The notes beneath the pieces were generated by a model. It was given only the letters and a program-made list of their open reading frames with translations, searched no databases and had not been told where the DNA came from. This document shows positions 11,901-21,900 of a stretch of 64,000 nucleotides of DNA, piece by piece. This stretch comes from Toxorhynchites rutilus septentrionalis (Eukaryota > Arthropoda > Insecta > Diptera > Culicidae), in NCBI RefSeq assembly GCF_029784135.1, contig NC_073745.1, forward strand, positions 161,089,335 through 161,153,334, read 5' to 3'. The position numbers were made by a program, and so were the translations under genes. Numbering within the stretch: position 1 is the stretch's first letter; the number at the start of each line of letters is the position of its first letter.

Positions 11901-14900
11901 GATGACCTGACATACGACGAAGTTTTTGCGGCTATCAAAGGTTCGGCAGCAAACAAATCCCCGGGCAAGGACGGCCTTTCAAAAGAATTTTATCAGAAAT
12001 GCTGGGAAATAATCAAACAACAGTTTCTGCTGGTGCTGAACGAGATCAAGAACGGGCGTGTAACAGAGGATCTACAGGATGGTGTGATTGTGTTGGTTCG
12101 AAAAAAAGGAGTGGGGAATGGTATAAACTCTCTTCGGCCAATAACATTGTTGAACGTAGATTACAAAATATTCAGCAGAGTGATGAAGCAAAGGGCTGAA
12201 AAAATATCAACGGCGGTTCTTTCTTCTCATCAAAAATGTAGCAATGGAAGTCACACAACCTTTGAAGCCACGTGTGTAATTAGAGATCATATTGCAATTT
12301 CTAAACAAGAATCAACGGGTGGAATCGTAATTGCATGCGATCTCAGTAATGCGTTCGACCGCGTCAGTCACACATACCTGTTATCGAGCATGAGAAGAAT
12401 GGGTTTCAATACACGTTTTGTGAGTCTGCTGGCAACTCTCTCAGTACGCGCCAAGTCTCAATTAATAATCAATGGACACATCACTCAACATATTCACATA
12501 AAACGATCGGTTAGACAAGGTGACCCATTAAGCATGCTGTTGTTTGTACTGTACCTGCAACCTCTACTAGACAACTTGGCCGAAATATGCAACGATCCGG
12601 GAGAATGTGTTGTTGCGTATGCAGACGACATAACAATTATAGTCCGAAGTCCTGAGAAAATTCAACAAATTTTGCAGTGTTTTGAACAATTTGGTTTGGC
12701 AGCAGGGGCAAAGCTGAACATGGAGAAGACCGTTGCTATGGAGATCGGTGCTCAGCTTCCTGCATGGACAGGAATAATAAAAAAGGACATCATCAAGATA
12801 CTTGGTGTCCTTTTTAAGAACAGCATAAAGGATACAGTCGCACAGAACTGGGAAGCCGTGTATCGTAGTGTGAACGGCCTTCTACAATTAAATCGTCCAC
12901 GCATAGTCAACATAAAACAAAAGGTTATGCTTCTCAACACATTTATATGCTCCAAGTTATGGTACTTATCCTCAATTCTCCCAATGCCAAATAAGTACGT
13001 AGCTTTGTTCACAAAGCAAATAGGGTTCTTTCTGTGGAATGGTGTGCCCGCACAAAGAGTCAAAATGATTGATATTATTCGCCCAAATACGAAAGGAGGA
13101 TTGGGTTTACATTTGATTGTTCTCAAAACGAAGGCCCTGTTAGTAAATCGTTATCTTAGAACATTGAACGAGGGACCATCTCTAGACTACTATATGCAAC
13201 TTCCTCAAACACCTTCAGACCTTATCCACATCAAAACTATTAAGGCTGCTCTTCAAGAAATCCCTGATCATATACAGCAAGAACCGAAGGCAAATATTAT
13301 TTATCATCATTTCCTTAATCAGCTGCCAGCGGTTGGAGTCACCACACGTTGCACTAGAAATTGGAAGCTGATATGGAAGGATATAAACAACAAAAAGTTA
13401 TCTTCTGACGAAAAATCAATGTATTATCTGCTGGTTCATGGCAAACTACACCACAATGAGCTACTTTACAGACAGGAGAGAAGAGATGACCCGAATTGCC
13501 AGGTGTGCGGACAATGCGAAACGATAGAACATAAATTTTCTGGGTGCCAAAATGTGAACATTTTGTGGCAAGAAATTATAAGAAATATTCATGCAATAAG
13601 TCAGCAGCAAAATTTGATCTTCGAGAATCTACATTTTCCTAACATAAACTGTGAAAGAAACATAAAATATAAAATTTTGAAAATTTTTATAAGATACATT
13701 ATGTACAATTTAGAAGCTTCTGACGTAAATAGAAGTACTAATTCATTAAGGAATTATATAGCAATGTACATATAAAACTGTAAATAAAGCACTTTCTAAC
13801 AAAAAAAAAAAAAAAATATGACGGTATAACACGACAAACATATTAACCCTTTTAGTACCGGCGAAAAGACGTGCCTAAGCGAAGAATACCGGGCCGAATC
13901 GGCGAATTTGCAGAGGTTTGCGAAAATGCTCGTAAAAACATATACAGATCCGCGGCACTAATCAGCATAAAATATAATAAAAAGACGTCCGGTACTAAAA
14001 GAGTTAAAAAAGCCTATTTACTATGCAAAAGACAATAAATTAGAAATATTTTTTAAAATATCTCGAGAATGGCTACATTTAGAAGGAGATTGATAAAAAG
14101 CTTGTTTATTTTAAATCACATCAGGATTCATATTTTTTGGCTAAAAATAATTGTTAACACACAAAAATTCTAAGTTTCAAAAATTCATAAAAATTCGATG
14201 TTCCACAAAGTTCGCCAAAAATAGTTTTACCATTTTGGACCGATTTTTAAAATTTTCTACATTACTTCTATTTTATATGAATATTGCAAATTAATTATAT
14301 ATTATATTGCAAAATTTGTTACGACCCACCACAGGCACTGTTCCAGACAAGGATAATACCGAAGAGGCAACGAAGGAATAACTTATTTTTTTTTTATATT
14401 GCACTGTAGTTTTAGCTAATTAGACTTAAGTTAATAATTATGTAGTTATAATATATTCAAATAGTTTTAAAATGTATTGCTTGATGGTGGCTCTTTATCC
14501 ACTTGAGCCTAATTAAATCAATAAAGGGAAATAAAATATATTGCAAATTATTTTTTTTAAATAAAAAAAGAGTATTATTTTTTTTCTCAGTGTATAGTTT
14601 TTCATGTTTTAACATCAATACTCTATAACTTTTTCTAAGACACTATTTCGGTACGGCTCATAGTTTTTACGATATAAATTATCAAAGATTTCTCTCACTA
14701 AAATCGATACACCCTTTTCAAAAGTTACGCTTGAGTAAAAAAATCCCCTTTGCTGTGGAGAACTCATATTTTCTCTAACCCAAACGGAATACAAACTTTC
14801 ATTGGAATGAAAAATGTATGTTTTTAAAATCTGCATTCTTAGGACGATTTCATTTGGAATTACTCTATAGTTCAATGTCGCGTCGCCGACCAGTATTATA

Positions 14901-15076
14901 AATTTTATAAATGAGTCGTTCAGTACACTTTTGAGTATTTGAAGTTGCTGACTTTCTTCTATTATTTTTCAGGTGATGACGAAGTCGAGGAAGCCAACTT
15001 TAGTTCCTTTGTAAGAAAGCACAAGCAAATACAACAGATCGCAAAAGAACAAATGGCCAAGAATCAAGAGGAATAA
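5749..15076 (+). CDS. GPN1: GPN-loop GTPase 1, 3 exons (gene-level entry)
   Basis: Joined exons 5749-5932, 5995-6819 and 14973-15076 give 370 residues. GPN1 (Npa3/XAB1) is an essential GTPase that binds RNA polymerase II and is needed for its assembly and nuclear import, shuttling between cytoplasm and nucleus. Visible motifs: P-loop GMAGSGKT (residues 20-27), the defining GPN loop GPNGG (79-83), DTPGQIE (115-121) and NKID (182-185), then [12 protein letters not shown] and a C-terminal charged coiled region rich in K/E followed by an acidic tail. Start: the ATG at 5749 follows no in-frame upstream ATG and places the P-loop at the family's usual distance. Intron 1 is 62 bp (GT..AG); intron 2 is about 8.15 kb and filled with repeats. 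Phases match at both junctions. It converges on nardilysin. Confidence 0.95.
5995..6819 (+). CDS. GPN1: GPN1 exon 2
   Basis: The acceptor is CTTCCAG|AT and the donor CCAG|GTTAGT. It encodes the GPN loop, G3 and G4 motifs, and the coiled/acidic region. The frame runs into a TAG two codons after the donor, as expected for an intron. It ends in phase 1, matching both the exon at 14973 and the candidate alternative exon at 14335. Confidence 0.94.
7386..8158. mobile_element. Insertion beginning CTAGCTGACCCGGCGAAC
   Basis: The boundaries come from the opposite arm of the inverted repeat, which reads straight through at 14030-14037 without this segment. The left end carries the CTGACCCGGCGAACTTCGTT block seen widely in insect repeats, and both internal sub-copies end in TTTATTTATATAGAT (about 7580-7600 and 8135-8155). 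So it comprises two related copies with a tRNA-like SINE piece between them. Class is not determined. Confidence 0.65.
7680..7975 (+). mobile_element. tRNA-derived SINE fragment
   Basis: A strong RNA polymerase III B box, GGTTCGATTCC, lies at 7743-7753, followed by CGTTCTGGCCGGGAG. The downstream body (AAATCTCAACTAAGTAGTACTAATAA, then ACTGGGAACGTTAATGCC) is of the kind common in Aedes SINEs. The A box is degraded. Likely non-functional. Confidence 0.6.
8430..8790 (+). repeat. Tandem ~107-bp repeats (copy 1 of 4 loci)
   Basis: Three to four degenerate units, each with TGCAAATACATGCAAG followed by a G-rich GGGGGTATTT block and a CCCTAACAC block. Related arrays occur at about 26670-27015, 33480-33620 and 48370-48725. 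The units are too diverged and long to be a CRISPR-like array; they belong to a dispersed repeat whose 3' end is at about 9100-9165. Confidence 0.75.
9170..9316 (-). mobile_element. tRNA-derived SINE, Feilai-like
   Basis: Read on the minus strand: GGCGATCTGGCGTAGTGGTA (A box region), CCTCTCACGCA, then GGTCACGAGTTCAATTC (B box), CTCCCGACATTCTTCC, GTGACGAACCAGCC and CTATAATAGAGA plus an A-rich tail at about 9170. This is a full tRNA-like head with tail, matching my recollection of the Aedes Feilai SINE. A second copy is at 37028-37170. Confidence 0.82.
9549..10569 (+). pseudogene. LINE ORF1 (RNA-binding protein), frameshifted
   Basis: It starts [19 protein letters not shown] at the ATG 9549 and continues with an RRM-like block ([45 protein letters not shown]). 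A frameshift near 9670 and another near 10050-10075, where CAAATTCAGACATGT is tandemly duplicated, break it. The last third is Ser/Gln-rich (10190-10290) and ends RRHTRSK. ORF1 proteins of this type bind the element's RNA. It overlaps the region before the ORF2 start. Confidence 0.75.
10596..13775 (+). CDS. LINE ORF2: endonuclease-reverse transcriptase
   Basis: An uninterrupted 1059-residue frame from ATG 10596. Order: APE-type endonuclease (TINLNGISN near the start, [15 protein letters not shown] near residue 144, SDHRSV near 222), reverse transcriptase (RQGDPLS and the YADD catalytic box at about residue 675), and a C-terminal zf-RVT-like zinc motif ([17 protein letters not shown]) near 970. 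It nicks target DNA and primes reverse transcription of element RNA. The frame has no stop, so it is young or only recently inactive, but ORF1 is broken. The frame extends 21 codons upstream of the chosen ATG without another ATG. Confidence 0.92.
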   Translation: MDPRNTVTNFTYTFATINLNGISNTNKINSLRSFVRTLDLDIIAMQEVVNDSICIPGYDMIVNIDESERGTAIAVRNGIEVKQIQRSLDSRVICIDLGNDENRVRIINLYAPSGSNNRSVREDFFNHNISLFLQNHPPHTIMLGDFNAVTDYNDATGISNMSPMLKRLCNSINLKDIWKHFNQRIEYTFVRGRSMSRIDRIYVTPVCLPNVRYCRLESNCFSDHRSVISRIVLPLRTQTIERPFWKINNHLLTEQNLTELRERWNFWSRQKRNYNSWVDWWSLYAKRKIASFFRWKNSICVKKFNDTMGFYHFCLNQTNEQHKNRDCTTEINKIKAIMLQKQKKFSESKKNKNSTFLGGEDISIFQIADRVNRQRDTTIASLDINGQRTMDKEQISRHVQRHYQNLFDEQDTEADNRFNPRRSLEENDEENSRLMDDLTYDEVFAAIKGSAANKSPGKDGLSKEFYQKCWEIIKQQFLLVLNEIKNGRVTEDLQDGVIVLVRKKGVGNGINSLRPITLLNVDYKIFSRVMKQRAEKISTAVLSSHQKCSNGSHTTFEATCVIRDHIAISKQESTGGIVIACDLSNAFDRVSHTYLLSSMRRMGFNTRFVSLLATLSVRAKSQLIINGHITQHIHIKRSVRQGDPLSMLLFVLYLQPLLDNLAEICNDPGECVVAYADDITIIVRSPEKIQQILQCFEQFGLAAGAKLNMEKTVAMEIGAQLPAWTGIIKKDIIKILGVLFKNSIKDTVAQNWEAVYRSVNGLLQLNRPRIVNIKQKVMLLNTFICSKLWYLSSILPMPNKYVALFTKQIGFFLWNGVPAQRVKMIDIIRPNTKGGLGLHLIVLKTKALLVNRYLRTLNEGPSLDYYMQLPQTPSDLIHIKTIKAALQEIPDHIQQEPKANIIYHHFLNQLPAVGVTTRCTRNWKLIWKDINNKKLSSDEKSMYYLLVHGKLHHNELLYRQERRDDPNCQVCGQCETIEHKFSGCQNVNILWQEIIRNIHAISQQQNLIFENLHFPNINCERNIKYKILKIFIRYIMYNLEASDVNRSTNSLRNYIAMYI
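13847..14003. mobile_element. piggyBac-type MITE, TTAA-flanked
   Basis: 157 bp between TTAA duplications at 13843-13846 and 14004-14007. Ends are CCCTTTTAGTACCGG and CCGGTACTAAAAGAG, inverted with one mismatch. Short, non-coding, and inserted in the right arm of the inverted repeat. TTAA target plus CCC-start ends is the piggyBac signature. Confidence 0.85.
14294..14537 (+). other. 244-bp segment flanked by perfect 13-bp direct repeats
   Basis: ATATTGCAAATTA occurs at 14281-14293 and again at 14538-14550. The matching arm of the inverted repeat (near 7130) lacks the intervening sequence, so it is an insertion. It ends with two AATAAA signals (14520-14525, 14530-14535). It contains the candidate exon at 14335-14381. 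It looks like a retroposed 3' end of a transcript. Confidence 0.65.
14335..14381 (+). CDS. GPN1: Candidate alternative last exon of GPN1
   Basis: After an acceptor CCACCACAG (AG at 14333-14334) the sequence, joined in phase 1 to exon 2, reads [15 protein letters not shown] and then TAA. The acidic composition suits the GPN1 tail, and AATAAA follows about 140 bp later. Against it: the exon lies inside an inserted segment, and 15 codons can be open by chance. It is a hypothesis only. Confidence 0.3.
14973..15076 (+). CDS. GPN1: GPN1 exon 3 (canonical last exon)
   Basis: The acceptor is TTTTTCAG|GTGATG; it encodes [18 protein letters not shown] ... AKNQEE and ends at TAA 15074-15076. The FxxF-K-H-like acidic/basic end matches GPN1 C-termini. 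AATAAA at 15072-15077 overlaps the stop codon; no better signal is seen before the nardilysin 3' UTR. Confidence 0.9.
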
Positions 15077-15110
15077 AGTAAAAATACATTTTGACAAACA
15101 TTTAGCAAAT

Positions 15111-15116
15111 TTTATT
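15111..15116 (-). terminator. Nardilysin polyadenylation signal
   Basis: TTTATT on the + strand is AATAAA on the minus strand, 64-69 bases after the nardilysin stop. The nardilysin 3' end therefore reaches to within about 20-30 bases of the GPN1 stop codon. Confidence 0.7.
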
Positions 15117-15179
15117 TGAACATTTAGCACTAGTCCTAAAAAAGATGAATATCTCCGTTCACTACACACAAAAAATGTG

Positions 15180-15971
15180 TCAAAATTGAATTTTTGTAAC
15201 TGGAAAGACTTTAAGCGTTTTCCCGAAATTGTCTATATTGGTAATGAAATTTTCCTTCTGGCTGTCTGAAGTGAGAAACAGAATTTTCAAATCTCTATGC
15301 AAGTCTTTTATATTAGCACTATCATCCCTATTTTCAACCTTATTGCATTTTTCTGACTTATGACTACATCCCACGACTTGGATGGAAAGTTTCCGCCTCT
15401 GCTCGACTTGCAGTTGCCTGTAAAAATGTTGTATATCAGTTTTGGTTAGTTTAGCTATATGCTCCATCTCTAGTTTGTTCCGATCGAATATGTATTCTTC
15501 AGTCGTAATTTCAGCCCAATTTCTGGACATTTCGTTCTTCAATTCAGTGTCCACGATTTGTTTATGTTTCAAAAGTGAATTTTTTATCAACTCAAAATCG
15601 GTTTCCGGCATATTGTACAGAATTTGCACAAATCTACTGTTGAAATCTTCGATTCTTTCCTCAATATGTTGATAATTGAACTTATCCTCCTGTGAGTGCA
15701 CAGTGATGGAATAGCCGAGGATTCCAAAGTTATCACGCATTGTTACCGACACATCGTAGCCCAGTTGCTCCTTTGTGCGAAGAATATCGAACAGTGGTTC
15801 TTCGAGGAGCATCTCCAACAGTTCAAGTTGTGCATTGAGTGCTGGAGTAACGGGACCTGCTTGGTAGAAATTCGTGGTCACCGTATTCACGTCGTTCTTG
15901 CGGAAGGATTGCATTGTGACATGGTTGTTGCCTAGCGGAATTTCCCGTGCTCTCGAATCAATAAGTAATTT
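15180..15971 (-). CDS. NRDC: Nardilysin exon 10 (last)
   Basis: The acceptor reads TTTCATTGCAG|AAATTACTT. It encodes [14 protein letters not shown], the pseudo-M16 domain with [11 protein letters not shown], and ends VTKIQF with TGA at 15180-15182. The middle has the [14 protein letters not shown] motif typical of this subfamily. Confidence 0.94.
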   Translation of the reverse strand, partial: KLLIDSRAREIPLGNNHVTMQSFRKNDVNTVTTNFYQAGPVTPALNAQLELLEMLLEEPLFDILRTKEQLGYDVSVTMRDNFGILGYSITVHSQEDKFNYQHIEERIEDFNSRFVQILYNMPETDFELIKNSLLKHKQIVDTELKNEMSRNWAEITTEEYIFDRNKLEMEHIAKLTKTDIQHFYRQLQVEQRRKLSIQVVGCSHKSEKCNKVENRDDSANIKDLHRDLKILFLTSDSQKENFITNIDNFGKTLKVFPVTKIQF

Positions 15972-18900
15972 CTGCAATGAAAAGATCATGTTATGTTCAC
16001 TAATGATATTTTCCATGAGACTGACTTACGTCTGCAATTCTTCCACCTCCTAGATTCACCAACACTTTGGACATTACGTCTATTGCATCCTCCTTCAATA
16101 TGTTGCCTTGGATTAACGCTTGAATTTTAATTTGTTGGAAAAACTCCTTAGAGAACAGTTTGAGATCATTGACTGTTAGATTTAAAAGATCATTTAAACG
16201 GTCCAATACAGTCCAGTGTGTCTCCTGTACAATTTTTAATCGAACATCTCTGCGAATAAAAGTATTTTGCATTACACTTACATAGAGCTATGTACTCAAA
16301 GTAATTCACCTGCTGAATTTGCTCGCTTTAATAATGTCATTGTAATAGTGTTTGAATAACTTCTCTTTGATAATATTAAATTCATCGGAAACCACATTCT
16401 TCTCGAACTCTTTCATAGCTTTTGTTAATTCGTCGACAATAAGAGGCAGTTTCTCATTATATCCGTCAAACTACGGATACCAATTTATATAATTACAAAA
16501 TCATTTAACATATTGGAATGTTACCTTAAGTACAATACCCTTCTCAGCGGAATGGACTTCAAAATTCAGACCAGCTGCTTCTGCAGGGTACAAGGCTTCA
16601 GATATTTGGAACTTCAACAATGATACGTACAAGTTAGATAAGGTGGCACTGAAACCGGATGTTGAAAATCATTATTCTGCGATTCACAAATAAGCAACGC
16701 TTTCAATGTACCTTTGTGGATCTCTCAACGGTAGTGGAGAAATTAAATAGAAGTACATTAACGCCGATGGCAGGTTGAATTTACTATCCAAGCGATACCA
16801 CAATTCACAGATTTCGTTGTCCATTACTTTTTCGGGGAACTGCGGAATTTCATTAGTTTGTGAACCATCGTGCGAAGTTGCTAATATGGTGAAATTAGTG
16901 CTTATATAATTGTTTTTCTCTTGCAATTTCAGCTCGGGAATGTCCGTTGTGTTTTCCCACAAGTTTTTCCACTTTTGTGGCATATCTGTAAGTACAATGG
17001 GCGGTTTTCAATCCGTTATTTCTCATAATGATGATATGTTGTTTGTTATTTGATATGTTGCAGTAATTTAATGAGAATCGGTATATTTATTATTTTCTTC
17101 TAAATGAAGTTCGAGAAGTTTGAAAAGTTCGTGCATAGATAGAGAGATGGCACTACTGGCGCGTATCAAGGTTAGGTTTAGTTATTAGTACCTCTCGGAA
17201 ACATACAAACCATCTTTCAGCCAGATCGGTCTGTTTCTTTGTGTTTGACATTAGTTTGAATCGAGGATTTTTTCTTCATCACGATAACGCACCCGCTCAC
17301 GCCTCAGTGGATGTGATTGCAAAATTAATGTAAATAAGGTTCTGCAAAATTTGCAGTTCGAGGGAGCCAAGTTCGGAGAATAGAGGGAATGTGAAACGAG
17401 TTGGTTGTTTTATATCATCGTTATGTTTGTGGTAAAAGAATGTATAGGCATTATAATGCAGCTTATGCCTTACCTTCGATACTGACAGAGAAAAACAATC
17501 TCGTACTGTTATATACTCTCTAGAGAACATATTGTGATTGCGTCCCCACGGTATTGGAAAGGCGTTGATATGTCAAACTTTTGCGCGAACTACATCCCGT
17601 AGACGAGTCATCGGATTTGTTCTGAAATGCCCTTCCGGTAATCACTGCCGTACCCGACGAATAGTTTATTTCGAGACGTCGATATTATTAATTTTGTACT
17701 GACCTTAGTCTACAGGATGCACCAACTAACGTTTGTAATCTAGCAACTAGCAACAAATTTACTGTTGATGCAGCTATTCGGTTCTACCATTTTGAGAATC
17801 CCTGCTCTAAACGATATGCGGGTGCGTCCCATGAAGTTCCTTTTGCTTCCATGATGTTGGGCCTGATCACGAACACCACATCACGGTGAAAACGAAATGA
17901 AATGCATACAAATTGCGTACAATTCATTTCGTTTTCACCGTGAAGTGGCGTTTGTGATCAGGCCCGTTATTTTTTCTTCTATGGTCTGCAAGTTGCAGCT
18001 TAGTTCGTACTGATCCTGCGCCAGATGCAGGACACTGAATCCTCAGTCTGCTTCACAGACAGCGCGATAGATATCGTGATGGGTTTGACTTTCTACGAAG
18101 TTTCTTCGCAACTGCTGGACCTGGAAAACGCAAAGCACTTTGATTTCAATGACACCTTTTTCTTATTCAACACGTGGTAAGGTGAATCTCTCTATGAATG
18201 ACTTTGGATGGTGTATGCGGTACTTAGTGAACGTTACCCTCATTTCTCTCTCGACTGTTTCTAAATCAGTTTTCGTCCACTCCAGCACCCTGAAACTGTA
18301 CGTGAATAGAGGAACGGCAAACGTGTTGACGGCTTTGATCTTTTTGCCGCTACATAGGTTTGTTCTCAAAACCTGGTTGATTCTGATCAAGAATTGTTCC
18401 TGGAGTTACTTCTTGATTTTTGTGTTTGAAATCCCTTTCAGTTGCAGAGATCCCATGTACTTATAGGATTCGCCTTCATCAAATCTTGAATTACTTCACT
18501 CTCGTCAATGCGAAATCCTCCACTCTCCACCAATCGTCCACGGTGGAGCTGTGCTGCCTTACACTTTTCGATTCCGAGTTTCATCCGCATTCGCACTGAA
18601 GTCGCTTATGCACTGTAGTAGACTATGCAGCTCTTCTGTTGATTCCGCAAACAGTTTCAAGTCGTCCAAATAATGGTTTATTTTTGTCGTTCTATTTATA
18701 TGGTAGCTATGACTGCTTCGGTTGAGTGCTCGGCTCAAGGGGTTCATCGCAAGGCAAAACCACCAGGACTGAATGTGTCATCTTGGAATATTCCCCTGTG
18801 AATATTGGGAATTCTGGATCTCAACATAGTTGTTCCGACGGTGATACTAAGCGAAGTGCTCCAGTTTCCCATTGTGTGTTCCAAAAACCTGATGATCTGA

Positions 18901-21900
18901 TTTGATTTAGTCGTATACTTTTTATAATCAATGTACGCCATACTCAGGATCCTTTAGTTTCGGTTTGCTTGCCCAACGACGACTCCATCAATAATAACTT
19001 GATGTTTGCAGCCTCGCGTGTTTTGTTTACAGCCTTTCTGTTATTATTTCGTTAACATCGCAATGGTTTTGATGTTTTCTATTAATCATCGACGTAAGTA
19101 GCTTGTACAGACTCGTTAGACATGTTATTGACCTGTACTTCGCCGCATTCGCTGCGTCTTGATCCTTGGGCATCAGATGAGTAATTCCCTTGGTCACGAA
19201 CTCCGGTGTTGTTTGGGAATTTTCTAGTACCTTATTGAAGCACTCTGCCATTCGCTCATGTATTGAAAAAAACTTTTTCTACGAGAAATTGTGCACAAAA
19301 ACTGGTCCTGGCGTAGCCCAATCCCTGACAAATCGAATGGCTTCGTTGATATCATGGGCGATTACCACAACGGCAGGCATTGCTTCAAGTTCGTTTCCAT
19401 ATTCCTCTTCCTCTGCCAGCCACGTTCTGTTACATCGGTGTGAAATGGGATTCTCCCAGAAGCTTGCCAAAATTGGGTAACTTCGTCAATCTCAGGAAGA
19501 CCACCATCGTAACTGTTTCGTTTCTGTTTGGTGCGGCTGTAGAACTACCTATCGTTCATACTGAGCTTACGATGATCCGCCCGCTTTTTCGTACATTCCG
19601 TATAATGTCTCAATTTTTTGATAGAGCTCAATCTCAATGATGAGTTTTCATTAAGATCAGGGAGACTTCCCCCCTTGTACTGCGTTAGTCGATCGATTTT
19701 CACTCGCAGCGTTTGGATACGACCTTCCAGGAGTCTCATCCAATCAGGTTTAGGTTTTTAGGAGAGTGCGCGGTTCTGTCTATCGTTTTGAAGAAAGGTG
19801 TACATTCCTAACGCCCGAACAACAGCTACTGCTTCACAATAAACAATAAATTGCAACTCCTCTAGGTTCTCTACGACTTCAGGCACAGCCAAAACTTCCT
19901 GGTTGAGTAATTGAACGGTAGTCGTTAGTCGGTGGGAATACTGCAAAATCGGAGTAAATTTGTGGTAATGGAGCGACCCGTCGTAAATCCGTGTTGATCG
20001 GTGCTAATGTACTGCTACAAAGCAACATCCCGTCTATTTCCTTTTTTATGGACTGGGAACATATGGGATAGTTTCCAACGGGTCAGAAGAACACCGGTGA
20101 CCAGGAACTTTTTAAGGTCAGGGCTCTGCATAGTCATAGTCAACTGAGGATAGTCAGCTGGCTATCTGACTGACTATATCCGTATTCAGTTAGTAATGAC
20201 TTTTGGCTTCTTCACGCAGTTTCTCCGGCAGAACGACTAAACAGTCAATCGGGCGTTTAGTCGCTATCTCCCTCTACCGACTCGACTATATCATTTCATT
20301 CTTCCCAGTCAGATTGTCCCCATTGCATTGTGAAGTGACTTCCCCCAAAACGAATTCGTTCCTCTCTTTCTCTCTCTCATGTACGTGTGCATGCATCGAT
20401 GTTTGAGTTCAACGTGGTTTGACATACGCTACAGGTGAACTAGGTTCTTTTGTATCGTACACGAAAATTACTCACACGTATAAAATAGCGTGCAGTGTGT
20501 GTGCGCTATTTTGCAAATTTTGCACTAACTAATACTAACGTGAGGACGTTTATAGCACACTTGATAAATGTCTAAGTTCATTGGTTTGAGTTCACGATGG
20601 GTAGAAAATCAACCGTCCATTGATGGTAGAGATGGGCAAATCAGTTCACTTTGATGAACGGTTCACTCACTAACCGTTCATCTAAGTGAATCAGTTCTTT
20701 TGAACCGTTCTTTCGCTCTATCGTTCAGCGGTATTAAGAACAATATAGAATGTTAGCTGGAACCCAACATCAATAGACAGCTATTAATTGATATCATTGG
20801 ATTGGATAGTGTACGTATGGGATTTATATTTTTGAAATTTAGTGGGGAAAGATAAGCTGCTTCTTCTTTAAAAGTCGGAAACTGTATGTGAAAATATGTT
20901 TATCGGTCGACAAAAGTTTATATAATAATTTGATGCGCACAAAATATGTGCAATTTTTCATATTCTCTTTTTGGACAACACACAGGTTCCATGTAACATC
21001 ATATTTCATAATGTTCATTCAGCAGAAAAATTAGCAGCGATTTTCACTAAGAATCAAATATACAAACAATCACGATAACACGTACACGCAATAGGCCAAA
21101 CAATGAATTGAAAGTAACGAAAAAACTTTTTGCTCAACATGCCCTCACTAAAAGATTTTATGTTTACATAATCCATAAATCGCCCTGGCTTCCCCCAGAT
21201 TTTTTTCTGATAATCAGGAAATATATGAATGTTACGAGGAATTGGAAGAATACATGAAATTGAAAATATATTATTTTATACTACGAAAATCTAATTTAAT
21301 TTTTAACCCAAAATTGAGTATACATTAACACAATAAACCCTGCGTTACATGCATTTTGCTCATAAATAACAATATCGTTTTATTTTCCTTACAAGCATTC
21401 TGGTTATATTTATCCATTCCGTCCAGCGCAAATCAGTTCAGCTGCACTCGTTAGTTCGCAAACAGTTCGCTCGCAAACACTTCGTTCTCAAACAGTTCAC
21501 CCTCAATCAGTTCTTTCCCATACAGTTCACTCGCAAACAGTTCGTTCTGAACCAGTTCGATCACAAACAGTTCACTCTCCATCAGTTCACTCGCAAACCG
21601 TTCTTTCGGAATCAGTTCATTCAGAAACCGTTCGTTCGCAATCAGTTCGTGGGGAGAACTACCGTTCTTTGAAAAAGAACGACCGTTCGTTCACTCTTTT
21701 CGGCGAACTAGTTCTTCCGTACCGTTCGTGAACGGTTTGCCCATCTCTAATTGATGGGGTAACTCCTTTTTTGCATCAGAAATCATGTTTTCGTTCCTCT
21801 TTATATGGACGTTAAAATATGATTGTGTACGCGGATAAAAAAAATAGTGTCAGGGGGAAATGGAAGTGTGGATTGAAGTCAGTTGAATAAATAGGCAGAT

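Larger units (their letters stand above)
9410..13816 (+). mobile_element. L1/Tx1-like non-LTR retrotransposon
   Basis: About 4.4 kb with a broken ORF1 (9549-10569), an open ORF2 (10596-13775), AATAAA at 13783-13788 and a 16-base A tail ending at 13816. It interrupts the right arm of the inverted repeat: the arm sequence stops at about 9412 and resumes at about 13817, with AATATG on both sides as a probable short target duplication. Endonuclease of the APE type and a C-terminal zf-RVT-like motif support the L1/Tx1 side of the LINE tree. Confidence 0.85.
9325..14872 (-). repeat. Right arm of the large inverted repeat in GPN1 intron 2
   Basis: This is the complement of the left arm 6828-8290, interrupted by the LINE (about 9410-13816), the TTAA-flanked MITE (13847-14003) and a 244-bp direct-repeat-flanked segment (14294-14537). 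Its outer end stops about 100 bp before the GPN1 exon 3 acceptor. Confidence 0.8.
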
